From NCBI GenBank assembly GCA_937925605.1, contig CALALV010000033.1, positions 1 to 28,607 on the forward strand: a stretch of 28,607 nucleotides of DNA, in the 5' to 3' direction. The position numbers and the translations under genes are program-made. This stretch comes from an uncultured Woeseia sp. GTDB lineage: Bacteria > Pseudomonadota > Gammaproteobacteria > Steroidobacterales > Woeseiaceae. The notes below the pieces were generated by a model. It did not search any database and was not told the DNA's origin. It was given only the letters and a program-made list of their open reading frames with translations. This document shows positions 1 through 7,639 of the stretch, piece by piece (positions within the stretch are counted from its first letter, which is position 1; each line of letters begins with the position of its first letter).

Positions 1-1128
1 CTGGATCTCGCTCGTGCCTTCGTAGATCTCGGTAATCTTGGCATCGCGGTAGTAGCGTTCCAGCGGCATTTCCTTGCTGTAACCCATGCCGCCGTGAATC
101 TGCAGGGCCTCGTTGGCCACGTAGGTCGCGGTCTCGGAAGCGAACAGCTTGGCGACGCTGCCGTTGACCGTGTTTTTCGCACCGCTGCGACGCGCGATGC
201 CTTTCGACCAGGCGGCGCGGTAAGTCAGCAGGCGCGCCGCGTCGATGCGCATCTTCATGTCGGCGATCTTGTTCTGGATAGTCTGGAACGTGCCGATCGG
301 CGCGCCGAACGCGTGGCGTTCGCGTGACCAGGCGAGCGCCGCGTCGTAGGCGGCCTGCGCGATGCCGAGCGCCTGCGCGGCAATTCCGACCCGGCCGGCG
401 TCGAGGACCTGCATGGCGATGCGGAAACCTTCGCCTTCTTCGCCGAGCCGCCGTTCCACCGGGCAGCGGTAGTCGGTCAGCTCGATCTCGCAGGTGGCTG
501 ACGCCCGGATGCCGAGTTTGGGCTCGGTCTTGCCGCGCTCGAAGCCCGGCTCCTCCGTATCGACGATGAACGCGCTGATGCCGCGCGAGCCTTTCGCGTC
601 CGGATCGGTCTTTGCGAACAGCACGATGTAGCGCGCGACCGGCCCGGAAGTGATCCACGCTTTCTTGGCATTGATGACGTAGTGGCTGCCGTCGTCCGAC
701 AGCACGGCTCGCGAGCGCATCGCCGCCGCGTCCGAGCCGGACTGGGGTTCGGTCAGGGCGTAGGCCCCGTTGACTGCGCCCGAGGCGACCGGTGCAAGAT
801 AGGTCTTTTTCTGCTCCTCCGTGCCGAAGTCGAGCAGCGGCACGCCAAACAGCGTGTTGTTGACCGACACGATGACGCCGTGGGCGGCGCAGGCCGCCGA
901 GATCTCCTCGATGACCAGTGCAAAGCTGAGGCTGTCCAGCCCGGCGCCGCCGTAGGCTTCCGGGATCTCGACGCCCATGAAACCGAGTTCGCCGGCCTGG
1001 CGGATCGTCTCGGTCGGGAACTCGCCGCTCTCGTCGAAGCGGGCGGCGACCGGGGCGATCTCTTTCTGGGCGAATTCGCGCGCGGCGTCGCGAATCATCT
1101 GCTGTTCTTCGGTGAGTTCGAAATGCAT
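1..1128 (-). CDS. Acyl-CoA dehydrogenase, short/branched-chain type (C-terminus cut by window edge)
   Basis: FAD-dependent enzyme of the first step of fatty-acid or branched-chain acyl-CoA oxidation: it introduces the alpha-beta double bond and passes electrons to EtfAB, which is encoded just downstream in this window. The ATG at 1128 sits behind a very strong ribosome site (GAGGAGG). 376 codons are present of an expected 385 or so. The N-terminus begins MHFELTEEQQMIRD, typical of the helical N-terminal domain. The first family signature, AYALTEPQSGSD, is near residue 122. The second signature, LQIHGGMGY, leads into YEGTSEIQ at the very edge, where Glu-370 is the expected catalytic base. The dehydrogenase fold is therefore essentially complete and only a short tail is missing. 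Substrate chain length cannot be fixed from sequence; the YEGTSEIQ position of the base favours the short-chain or isobutyryl group over isovaleryl and long-chain types. Confidence 0.93.
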   Translation of the reverse strand, partial: MHFELTEEQQMIRDAAREFAQKEIAPVAARFDESGEFPTETIRQAGELGFMGVEIPEAYGGAGLDSLSFALVIEEISAACAAHGVIVSVNNTLFGVPLLDFGTEEQKKTYLAPVASGAVNGAYALTEPQSGSDAAAMRSRAVLSDDGSHYVINAKKAWITSGPVARYIVLFAKTDPDAKGSRGISAFIVDTEEPGFERGKTEPKLGIRASATCEIELTDYRCPVERRLGEEGEGFRIAMQVLDAGRVGIAAQALGIAQAAYDAALAWSRERHAFGAPIGTFQTIQNKIADMKMRIDAARLLTYRAAWSKGIARRSGAKNTVNGSVAKLFASETATYVANEALQIHGGMGYSKEMPLERYYRDAKITEIYEGTSEIQ

Positions 1129-1150
1129 GCAACCTCCTCGGCAGCGACGG

Positions 1151-1156
1151 ATTATA
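1151..1156 (-). promoter_or_regulatory. -10 element candidate for the acyl-CoA dehydrogenase gene
   Basis: Read on the minus strand this is a perfect TATAAT, 22 bp upstream of the dehydrogenase ATG in otherwise GC-rich DNA. The expected transcript start near 1144 leaves a short leader that still contains the GAGGAGG ribosome site. No good -35 hexamer lies 16-18 bp further upstream, so the promoter is weak or activator-dependent if real. Confidence 0.4.
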
Positions 1157-1283
1157 CGACGCCGTCCCGGCGCGGCCAGTACCAGCCTGCCGGTAGCGCG
1201 GAGCATGACGCCGGCCGGGATTGCGCATACCATTGACGCCTTTGGCGCCCGGGGCAGGGCGCGGCCGGACCAGGAGACAGGCG

Positions 1284-1766
1284 ATGACGATCAAGGCAGG
1301 TGACAAGATGCCCGCGGGCGTGCTGGGCGTGATGACCGACAAGGGACCCGGAGCGATCAGCACCGACGAGCTGTTCGCGGGCAAGAAGGTCGTGCTCGTG
1401 TCCGTGCCGGGGGCGTTCACGCCGACCTGCTCGATGAATCACCTGCCGGGATTCGTCGAACATGCCGACGACATCACGGCGAAAGGCGTCGACACGATCG
1501 CGTGCATGGCCGTCAACGACGTGTTCGTCATGGATGCCTGGGGCCGCGACCGCGAGGTTGGCGACAAGGTGCGGATGCTGGCCGACGGCAACGGCGAATA
1601 CACCCGCGCCCTCGGGCTCGAGATGGACGGCACGAAATTCGGCATGGGCATGCGCGGCCAGCGCTTCGCGATCGTCGTCGAGGACGGGACCGCGACGCAC
1701 GTGGCCGTCGAAAAGCCCGGTCAGTTCGAGGTCAGCAAGGCCGAGGCGATCCTCGCAAGCCTGTAG
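1284..1766 (+). CDS. Peroxiredoxin, Prx5 family
   Basis: Thiol peroxidase of 160 residues that reduces hydrogen peroxide and alkyl hydroperoxides in the cytoplasm. The peroxidatic cysteine is Cys-49 in the motif PGAFTPTCS, the hallmark of the Prx5/AhpC-TSA redoxin group. A second cysteine, Cys-74, lies in IACMAVND, a position shared with glutathione-dependent bacterial Prx5 proteins. There is no fused glutaredoxin domain. The ATG at 1284 follows an AGGAGA ribosome site by 6 bp; an upstream in-frame start at 1221 would add a low-complexity, unconserved tail and was not chosen. It sits alone on the plus strand, divergent from the acyl-CoA dehydrogenase and convergent with etfA, 12 bp away. Flavoprotein dehydrogenases can leak peroxide, so the location beside them is suggestive but not proof of a link. 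Confidence 0.93.
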   Translation: MTIKAGDKMPAGVLGVMTDKGPGAISTDELFAGKKVVLVSVPGAFTPTCSMNHLPGFVEHADDITAKGVDTIACMAVNDVFVMDAWGRDREVGDKVRMLADGNGEYTRALGLEMDGTKFGMGMRGQRFAIVVEDGTATHVAVEKPGQFEVSKAEAILASL

Positions 1767-1778
1767 CGCCTCCGGGGC

Positions 1779-2723
1779 TCAGGAGCCCAGTGCCTCCTTC
1801 AGCTCCGGCACGACCTTGAACAGGTCGCCGACGAGACCGATGTCGGCGACCTCGAAAATCGGCGCCTCGGCGTCCTTGTTGATCGCGACGATCGTGCCGG
1901 CGTCCTTGATGCCCGTCAGGTGCTGGATCGCGCCGGAAATGCCGATCGCGAAGTACAGCTCGGGCGCGATGATCTTGCCGGTCTGGCCGACCTGCATCTC
2001 GTTCGGCACGTAGCCGGCATCGACGGCGGCCCGCGACGCGCCGACGGCGGCGCCGATGCTGTCCGCGAAGGAGTAGATCAGCTCGAAGTTCTCCTCGCTG
2101 CCGAGTGCCCGGCCGCCGGAGACGACGCGCGGAGCCGTCTGCAGGTCTGGGCGGTCGGAGGAGCCTGCTTCGAGCTTCACGAAGCGACTGTGCCCGGGCA
2201 GCTCCGCGTCGACGTCACGCGACTCGATCGAGGCGCTGCCGCCGTCGCCGGCCGCCTGGTAGGACGCGGTGCGCACGGTGGCGACCAGCAGCCGGTCTTC
2301 GGCCGCCTCTACGGTGATCACGACGTTGCCGGCGTAGATCGGCCGCTTGAAACGATACGGGCCCAGCACTTCCATGATGTCGCTGACCTGGTTGACCTCG
2401 AGCAGCGCGGCGACGCGCGGCATCAGGTCCTTGCCGAACATCGTCGACGGGCCGAAAACGTGCGTGTAGTCGGCGGCCACAGCGGCGACCTGCGGTGCGA
2501 CAGTCGCGGCGAGCAGGTGTTCGTTGGCGGGGTTGTCGATGCGCAGGACGCGGTCGACCCCGTCGATCGCAGCGGCGGCCTCGGCGAGACCGGCGCCGTC
2601 GACCGCGAGCACCGCGACGTCGACGGTCGCGCCGTCGATGCCGCGCGCACAGCTGACGCACTTCGCGACGCTCGGGTTAAGTGCCTTGCCGTCGTGTTCG
2701 GCTACGATCAATACCTTGCTCAT
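1779..2723 (-). CDS. etfA: Electron transfer flavoprotein alpha subunit
   Basis: EtfA (314 residues, normal length) binds FAD and, with EtfB, carries electrons from acyl-CoA dehydrogenases to ETF:ubiquinone oxidoreductase in the membrane. The N-terminal nucleotide-binding-like domain starts MSKVLIVAEHDGKALNP. The C-terminal FAD domain (about residues 195-314) has the diagnostic series SGGRALGS, QVGQTGKIIAPELY, GISGAIQHL and VAINKDAEAPIF. The ATG shares one base with the etfB stop codon (TGATG), so translation is coupled. The open frame runs on upstream through etfB in another frame, which is a GC artefact and not part of the protein. EtfB and EtfA are organised as an operon transcribed leftward, next to genes of acyl-CoA oxidation. 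Confidence 0.97.
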   Translation of the reverse strand: MSKVLIVAEHDGKALNPSVAKCVSCARGIDGATVDVAVLAVDGAGLAEAAAAIDGVDRVLRIDNPANEHLLAATVAPQVAAVAADYTHVFGPSTMFGKDLMPRVAALLEVNQVSDIMEVLGPYRFKRPIYAGNVVITVEAAEDRLLVATVRTASYQAAGDGGSASIESRDVDAELPGHSRFVKLEAGSSDRPDLQTAPRVVSGGRALGSEENFELIYSFADSIGAAVGASRAAVDAGYVPNEMQVGQTGKIIAPELYFAIGISGAIQHLTGIKDAGTIVAINKDAEAPIFEVADIGLVGDLFKVVPELKEALGS

Positions 2724-3472
2724 CAGAACAGCCCCTTGTCTTTCAGTGCGGCAACGAGGCCCGCGACGTCCTCGACCATGATGCCTTTCTGCCGTTCCGC
2801 GGGCGGTTCCCAGGCGACCGTGCGAATCCCGTCGTCCGGTTCGGCGCCGAGCTCGGCCGCATCGATCTCGTCGAGCGGTTTCTTCTTCGCCTTCATGATG
2901 TCCGGCAGCTTCACGTAGCGCGGCTCGTTGAGGCGCAGGTCGGTTGTGACGACGGCCGGCAGGTCGACCTCGACGGTCTCGAGCCCGACGTCGACTTCGC
3001 GCTTGACGGTGAGCTTGCCGTCGCCGACGTCGATCTTCGACGCGAACGTGGCCTGCGGCCGCCCCCACAGCGCCGCGAGCATCTGGCCGGTCTGGTTGTT
3101 GTCGTTGTCGATGGCCTGCTTGCCGAGCAGCACCAGTTCGGGTTCCTCGCGGCGGACGATTTCGAGCAACATGCGGGCGGCGGTCAGCGAATCCACGTCC
3201 CGGTCGCTGCGGACGAGGATGGCGCGGTCGGCGCCCATCGCGAGGCCCGTGCGCAACTGCTGCTGGGCCTCCGCGGGGCCGATGGAGACCGCGACGATCT
3301 CCCCGACGTCCCCGCGCTCACGGATGCGCAGTGCCTCCTCGAGCGCGATCTCGTCGAAAGGGTTGATGCTCATCTTGACGCCGTCGGTCTCGACGCCGCT
3401 GCCGTCGCCGCGCACGCGGACGCGCACGTTGTAATCCACGACGCGTTTGAGGCCTACCAGGATTTTCTTCAC
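2723..3472 (-). CDS. etfB: Electron transfer flavoprotein beta subunit
   Basis: EtfB (249 residues, the family's usual length) is the AMP-binding partner of EtfA and contacts acyl-CoA dehydrogenases. The N-terminus VKKILVGLKRVVDYNVRVRV and the segment KMSINPFDEIALEEALRI are characteristic. The stretch LRLNEPRYVKLPDIMKAKKK is the recognition-loop and signature region. I chose the GTG at 3472, preceded by GGAG about 9 bp upstream, because conservation begins exactly there; the open frame continues upstream to 3553 with an Ala/Pro/Arg-rich tail unlike EtfB. The gene overlaps etfA by one base. It is divergent from the sulfurtransferase gene, with promoter candidates in the shared 140 bp gap. Confidence 0.97.
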   Translation of the reverse strand: MKKILVGLKRVVDYNVRVRVRGDGSGVETDGVKMSINPFDEIALEEALRIRERGDVGEIVAVSIGPAEAQQQLRTGLAMGADRAILVRSDRDVDSLTAARMLLEIVRREEPELVLLGKQAIDNDNNQTGQMLAALWGRPQATFASKIDVGDGKLTVKREVDVGLETVEVDLPAVVTTDLRLNEPRYVKLPDIMKAKKKPLDEIDAAELGAEPDDGIRTVAWEPPAERQKGIMVEDVAGLVAALKDKGLF

Positions 3473-3551
3473 TCGGGGGTCTCCGGCATGTCGGTCGGTG
3501 CCGCGCGCGGGCGGGGGAGAGGCCCGGGCCGCGGCCGCGTTCAAACCGCGC

Positions 3552-3581
3552 ATTGTCTACGACCGTCAGCGGGTGTACAAG
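3552..3581. promoter_or_regulatory. Face-to-face divergent promoter candidates for sseA (+) and etfB (-)
   Basis: On the plus strand TTGTCT (3553-3558) and TACAAG (3576-3581) are 17 bp apart and would start transcription about 25 bp before sseA. On the minus strand TTGTAC (complement of 3575-3580) and GACAAT (complement of 3552-3557) are also 17 bp apart and would feed etfB. Each promoter's -35 coincides with the other's -10, so the two would compete for polymerase. Hexamers match consensus only partly, so this is a candidate. Confidence 0.35.
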
Positions 3582-3612
3582 GCGAAGCGTGCCCGCATGC
3601 CGGGGAGGACCG

Positions 3613-4482
3613 ATGCCCGAGACCTGGACAACGCTGGTCGCCGCGGACCGCCTCGCGGAGCGTCTCGACGCGCCGCGGCTGGTCGTCGTCGACTGCCGCT
3701 TCGACCTGATGAACCCGGCCCGCGGCCGGCAGGATTACCTGGCCGGCCACGTGCCCGGCGCCGTCTACGCGCACCTGGACGACGACCTCGCGGCGCCCGT
3801 GACGGCTGCCAGCGGGCGGCACCCGCTGCCGTCGCCCGACACGTTCACGGCCACGCTGCGCCGCCTGGGCATCGACAACGACAGCCAGGTGGTGGCCTAC
3901 GACGGTGGTCCCGGCGGCATCGCTGCGCGCCTCTGGTGGATGCTGCGCTGGCTGGGACACGACGCGGTTGCCGTGCTGGACGGCGGTTTCGCCGCCTGGA
4001 CGGCCGGCGGCCATGCGCTGGAGCGGGACGTGCCGGCCCCGCCGGCCGGGCGTTGCACGCCGCAGCCGCGGCCCGGGGCCGTGCTGAGCACTGCCGAGCT
4101 CGAGGACGGGCTGCGCAGCGCCGGCGCGCCGCTACTCGTCGATGCCCGCGAGGCCGCCCGCTATCGCGGCGACAGCGAGCCGATCGATAGCGTCGCCGGG
4201 CATGTCCCCGGGGCGCTGAATTTCCCTTACGTCGGCAATCTCGGGCCGGACGGGCGCTGGCGCCGGCCCGCGGCGCTGCGTGCCGCCTGGGACGATCTGC
4301 TCGGCGCCGCGCCGCCCGACGGCTGGGCCGTCATGTGCGGCTCGGGCGTCACGGCCTGCCACCTGGCGCTGTCGGCGGAACTGGCGGGGCTGCCGCCGCC
4401 GCGCCTGTACGCCGGTTCCTGGAGCGAGTGGATCCGCGACCCGGACCGGCCGCGCGAGCCTGCGGGCGCCGGCGGCCGCTGA
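3613..4482 (+). CDS. sseA: 3-mercaptopyruvate/thiosulfate sulfurtransferase
   Basis: Two-domain rhodanese-family enzyme of 289 residues that moves a sulfane sulfur from a donor to a thiol acceptor or cyanide. The N-terminal rhodanese domain (about 1-135) is non-catalytic, with the typical DYLAGHVPGAVY and VLDGGFAAW segments. The C-terminal domain (about 155-285) carries the catalytic Cys-242 in CGSGVTA. That loop is the mercaptopyruvate form, as in E. coli SseA; thiosulfate rhodaneses usually have a basic residue (CRKGVTA). RYRGDSEPID and AGHVPGALNFPY complete the active-site surroundings. The ATG at 3613 is behind GGGGAGGA; an earlier in-frame start at 3553 lacks a ribosome site and conservation. 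It is monocistronic or loosely linked to the following small secreted protein. Confidence 0.93.
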   Translation: MPETWTTLVAADRLAERLDAPRLVVVDCRFDLMNPARGRQDYLAGHVPGAVYAHLDDDLAAPVTAASGRHPLPSPDTFTATLRRLGIDNDSQVVAYDGGPGGIAARLWWMLRWLGHDAVAVLDGGFAAWTAGGHALERDVPAPPAGRCTPQPRPGAVLSTAELEDGLRSAGAPLLVDAREAARYRGDSEPIDSVAGHVPGALNFPYVGNLGPDGRWRRPAALRAAWDDLLGAAPPDGWAVMCGSGVTACHLALSAELAGLPPPRLYAGSWSEWIRDPDRPREPAGAGGR

Positions 4483-4571
4483 ACTTAATTCGGGTCGTTC
4501 CGGTCCAAATTGCCATGCCAGCCGACGGGGCGCGCGGCGCCCGGGCGGCCGAACTCATCAGTAGAGGGCAT

Positions 4572-5045
4572 ATGAAAAAATATATATATCAGCTACTTGC
4601 AATTTTAATTGCGAGCGCTTTATCATCTTTCGCCGCGGCCCAGGACGAGCCCAGGAAGCAGCTCGACGACCTCGATCTGCGCGGTTCCGATTGCATCCTG
4701 ATCCGGACTATCCGAGACTATACGCCGCTGGACGATCGCAACCTGCTCGTCTGGGGTCCCGGGAAGCGCGGCTACTTCGTGACCCTGATCAGGCCCGCAT
4801 TCGGCATGCGTTCGTCCTTCCGGCTGGGTTTCTCGTCACGCGACGACCAGCTTTGCCCGTTCGGCGGCGACGCGATCGTTTTCGGCGACGGACCTCACGA
4901 ACAGGTCCGCGTGCGCTCCATCAGTCGCGTCGACAAGGAGCAGGCAGAAGAGTTGATGATTCGGTTCGGCAAGAAAGAGCCGGCCGAGAGTCCGACCCCG
5001 GATCCCGCCCGAGTCGAGGGCGCCGAGGTCGAAGAGCTAGGCTGA
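4572..5045 (+). CDS. Small secreted protein, DUF6491-like
   Basis: 157-residue protein with a clear Sec signal peptide: MKK, a hydrophobic stretch to about residue 18, then SFAAAQD, with cleavage expected after the Ala run near residue 23. No lipobox cysteine is present. The mature part holds Cys-41, an LDDRNLLVWG segment, an FRLGFSSRDDQLCPFGGD segment with a second Cys, and VRSISRVDKEQ. This order (Cys, LDD...LLV.G.G..Y, arginine before LC..D, then R.I..V) resembles the DUF6491 group of short periplasmic proteins; function is unknown. The C-terminal tail is rich in Glu and Pro. The first 60 bases are only about 27% GC, far below the rest of the window. The ATG at 4572 has GAGG 4 bp upstream. 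A strong terminator follows 57 bp after the stop. Confidence 0.75.
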   Translation: MKKYIYQLLAILIASALSSFAAAQDEPRKQLDDLDLRGSDCILIRTIRDYTPLDDRNLLVWGPGKRGYFVTLIRPAFGMRSSFRLGFSSRDDQLCPFGGDAIVFGDGPHEQVRVRSISRVDKEQAEELMIRFGKKEPAESPTPDPARVEGAEVEELG

Positions 5046-5101
5046 GTCGGCCCGTAACGACCGTCTTCAGCCGCGCAATCCGCAATCTCCGTGCGGACCC
5101 G

Positions 5102-5131
5102 CCCGGCCAGCGAAAGCTGGCCGGGTTTTTT
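5102..5131 (+). terminator. Rho-independent terminator after the DUF6491-like gene
   Basis: A perfect 10-bp GC-rich stem (CCCGGCCAGC / GCTGGCCGGG) closes a GAAA tetraloop and is followed directly by six Ts. It separates the sulfurtransferase/DUF6491 unit from the CoA-transferase operon. Confidence 0.95.
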
Positions 5132-5175
5132 CATGCCTGCGACAATCGCGCGACCCGACGGCACGGCGGACGACG

Positions 5176-6387
5176 ATGGACGGAGCTCTCGCAGGCATAC
5201 GCGTACTGGACCTGAGCCGGGTGCTCGCGGGCCCCTGGGCCAGCCAGCTGCTCGCGGACTACGGCGCGGACGTCATCAAGGTCGAGCGGCCCGGCGAGGG
5301 CGACGATACCCGCCACTGGGGCCCGCCGTGGCTGCGGGACCGCGACGGCGGCGAGACGGCCGAGTCGGCTTACTACCTCTCGGCGAACCGCAACAAGCGT
5401 TCGGTCACGGTGAATCTCGACAGTGAGGACGGCCGTCGCATCGTGCAGGACCTCGCGGCGCAGAGCGACGTGCTGATCGAGAACTTCCGGGTCGGCGCGT
5501 TGGCGCGCCGCGGCCTCGATGCCGCGACGCTGACGGCCGCGAACCCGAAACTCGTCTACTGCTCGATATCGGCCTACGGCCAGCAGGGACCGCGCCGCGA
5601 CGAACCGGGCTACGACGCGATGATCCAGGGTGCAGCCGGACTCATGAGCCTGACCGGCGAGGCGGCCGGCAGCCCGCAGAAGACCGGCGTCGCGGTCGCC
5701 GACCTGATGGCCGGCATGTACGCCGCCAGCGCGGTCCTCGCGGCGCTGTTCGCCCGCGAAACGACCGGGAAGGGGCAGGTGATCGACGTGCCGCTGTTCG
5801 ACACCCAGGTCGCCTGGCTGGCGAACCAGGCCATGAACTACCTCGTCAGCGGCGCGGTTCCGCAGCGGCAGGGCAACGCCCACCCGAACATCGTGCCGTA
5901 CCAGTCCTTCGCCACGAGGGACGGGCACCTGGTGCTGGCCGTCGGCAACGACCGCCAGTTTGCCGCCTGCGTGGATTGTCTCGGCCTGCCCGAGCTCACC
6001 GCGGACCGTCGCTTCGCAACGAACGCCGAGCGCGTGCGCCACCGCGACCGGCTGGTGCCCTTGCTGGCCGCGCAGTTCGCCGGGCGGACGACGGCCGAGT
6101 GGCTCGAGCGCCTCGGCGAGCGCGACGTGCCTTGCGGCCCGGTCAACGACCTGGCGCAGGTGTTCGCGGACCCGCAGGTCGGGGCTCGCGGCTTGCTGAT
6201 GCGCATCGCGCACCCGCTCGCGGGTGAAGTGCCGGCCGTCGCGCACCCGGTTCGCTTCTCGGCGACGCCGGCGCGCGTTGCCCGCGCGGCGCCGCTGCTC
6301 GGCGAGCACACCGAGGAGGTGCTCCGGGAACTGCTCGGCTACGACGCGGAGCGGCTGGCCATGCTGCGCGCGAACGGTGCAGTATGA
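5176..6387 (+). CDS. CaiB/BaiF family (class III) CoA-transferase
   Basis: 403-residue enzyme that moves CoA between carboxylic acids via an aspartyl anhydride intermediate. The N-terminus GIRVLDLSRVLAGPWASQLL and the segment GADVIKVERPGEGDDTR are the standard opening of the family. ANRNKRSVTVNL and LIENFRVGAL follow. The catalytic Asp is expected at Asp-147 in EPGYDAMIQG. TGKGQVIDVPLFD and the C-terminal RDVPCGPVNDL complete the interlocked-ring fold. Length is normal. Substrates cannot be told from sequence; formyl-, succinyl-, carnitinyl- and methyl-branched CoA acceptors all occur in this family. It opens a plus-strand run (alaA starts 34 bp later), but no obvious promoter is seen between the terminator at 5131 and the ATG. 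Confidence 0.93.
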   Translation: MDGALAGIRVLDLSRVLAGPWASQLLADYGADVIKVERPGEGDDTRHWGPPWLRDRDGGETAESAYYLSANRNKRSVTVNLDSEDGRRIVQDLAAQSDVLIENFRVGALARRGLDAATLTAANPKLVYCSISAYGQQGPRRDEPGYDAMIQGAAGLMSLTGEAAGSPQKTGVAVADLMAGMYAASAVLAALFARETTGKGQVIDVPLFDTQVAWLANQAMNYLVSGAVPQRQGNAHPNIVPYQSFATRDGHLVLAVGNDRQFAACVDCLGLPELTADRRFATNAERVRHRDRLVPLLAAQFAGRTTAEWLERLGERDVPCGPVNDLAQVFADPQVGARGLLMRIAHPLAGEVPAVAHPVRFSATPARVARAAPLLGEHTEEVLRELLGYDAERLAMLRANGAV

Positions 6388-6421
6388 GGGTCTCGCCAAT
6401 CCGACAACGGCCCGGGAAAGA

Positions 6422-7639
6422 ATGAAACAGGCAATCGTCGCCACCAGTCGCGCGGTGCGCGACGTCTCGTACTGGCTTCGCGGCCAGCTCGCGCACCTCG
6501 CACTGGTACTGGACAAGCGCGGCTCCGAGATCATCTCGCTGAACATCGGCAATCCGGGCCTGTTCGGGTTTCGCACGCCGGAGACGATGCGGCTGGCGAT
6601 GATCGAGAACCTCGGCCAGGCGGAGCCCTACAGTCACCAGAAGGGCATTTTCCCGGCGCGCGAAGCGGTCGTCATGCAGCAGCAGACGCGCGGCATTACC
6701 GACATCAACGCCGACGACGTGTTCATCGGCAACGGCGTCAGCGAGCTGATCGACCTGTCGTTGCGCGCGTTGCTCAACCCGGGCGACGAGGTGCTCGTGC
6801 CGAGCCCCGACTACCCGTTGTGGTCGGCGGCCGTGACGCTGAACGGCGGCCGGGTCCGGCACTATCCCTGCCCGCCGGAGCGCAAATTCCAGCCGGACCT
6901 CGCGGCGCTCGAGGCCATGATCACGCCGGCCTGCCGCGCGCTGGTCGTCATCAACCCGAACAACCCGAGCGGTGCCGTCTACGACCGCGGCACGCTCGCG
7001 GCGCTCGTCGAGCTGGCGGAGCGGCACGGGCTCGTCGTGCTCTCGGACGAGATCTACGACCAGATGACCTACGACGGCGCCGGCTTCGTGCCGCTGGCGA
7101 CGCTGGTGCGGAACACGCTGTGCCTGACTTACTCGGGGCTGTCCAAGGTCTACCGGGCCTGCGGCTACCGCGTGGGCTGGTGCGTCTTCGGCGGCGAACT
7201 CGAGCGTGCGGCGGAACTCAGGCACGCGATGGAACTGCTGGCGGCGCTCAGGTTGTGCAGCAATGTGCCGGGCCAGTGGGCCGTGCAGACCGCGCTCGGC
7301 GGCTTCCAGAGCATCGGCGAGCTGGTCGCTCCCGGCGGTCGCCTGCACGCGTCGCGCGCGGCGGTAATCGAGGCCGTGGACGCAAGCCCCTGGCTGGAGA
7401 TGGTCGCGCCCGCGGGCGCGATGTACGCGTTCATTCGCCTGGTGGGTGCGCCGGCCGAGCAGCTCGACGATCGTCGCTTCGCGCTGCAGTTGCTCGAGGA
7501 TCGCCACGTGCTGGTCGCTCCCGGCAGCAGCTTCAATACGCCGTACACCGATCACTTCCGGATCACGACGCTGCCGGACGAGGACACGCTGCGCGAGGTC
7601 TTTGCCCGCATCGACACGCTGCTGGCCCAGTACGCGTGA
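6422..7639 (+). CDS. alaA: Alanine-synthesising aminotransferase, AlaA-type
   Basis: PLP-dependent class I aminotransferase of 405 residues, the same length as E. coli AlaA (YfbQ), which makes alanine from pyruvate and glutamate. It tracks AlaA across the whole chain: LNIGNPGLFGF, IGNGVSELI, VPSPDYPLW, INPNNPSGAVY, SDEIYDQM, then GLSKVYRACGYRVGW with the PLP Schiff-base Lys-242, then LCSNVPGQWAVQTALGG. DHFRITTLP near the C-terminus holds the substrate-carboxylate arginine. The chosen ATG at 6422 gives an N-terminus (SRAVRDVSYWLRG) that aligns with the family; longer in-frame starts overlap the CoA-transferase and add an Arg-rich artefact. Its stop overlaps the GTG of the next gene (GTGA), coupling it to the nuclease/helicase pair, an unusual partnership. 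Confidence 0.92.
   Translation: MKQAIVATSRAVRDVSYWLRGQLAHLALVLDKRGSEIISLNIGNPGLFGFRTPETMRLAMIENLGQAEPYSHQKGIFPAREAVVMQQQTRGITDINADDVFIGNGVSELIDLSLRALLNPGDEVLVPSPDYPLWSAAVTLNGGRVRHYPCPPERKFQPDLAALEAMITPACRALVVINPNNPSGAVYDRGTLAALVELAERHGLVVLSDEIYDQMTYDGAGFVPLATLVRNTLCLTYSGLSKVYRACGYRVGWCVFGGELERAAELRHAMELLAALRLCSNVPGQWAVQTALGGFQSIGELVAPGGRLHASRAAVIEAVDASPWLEMVAPAGAMYAFIRLVGAPAEQLDDRRFALQLLEDRHVLVAPGSSFNTPYTDHFRITTLPDEDTLREVFARIDTLLAQYA

Noticed and set aside
2724..3068. A longer N-terminus for EtfA extending into etfB.
   Set aside because: Conservation begins at MSKVLIVAEHD, and the extension is the antisense-free out-of-frame reading of etfB with Arg-rich composition.
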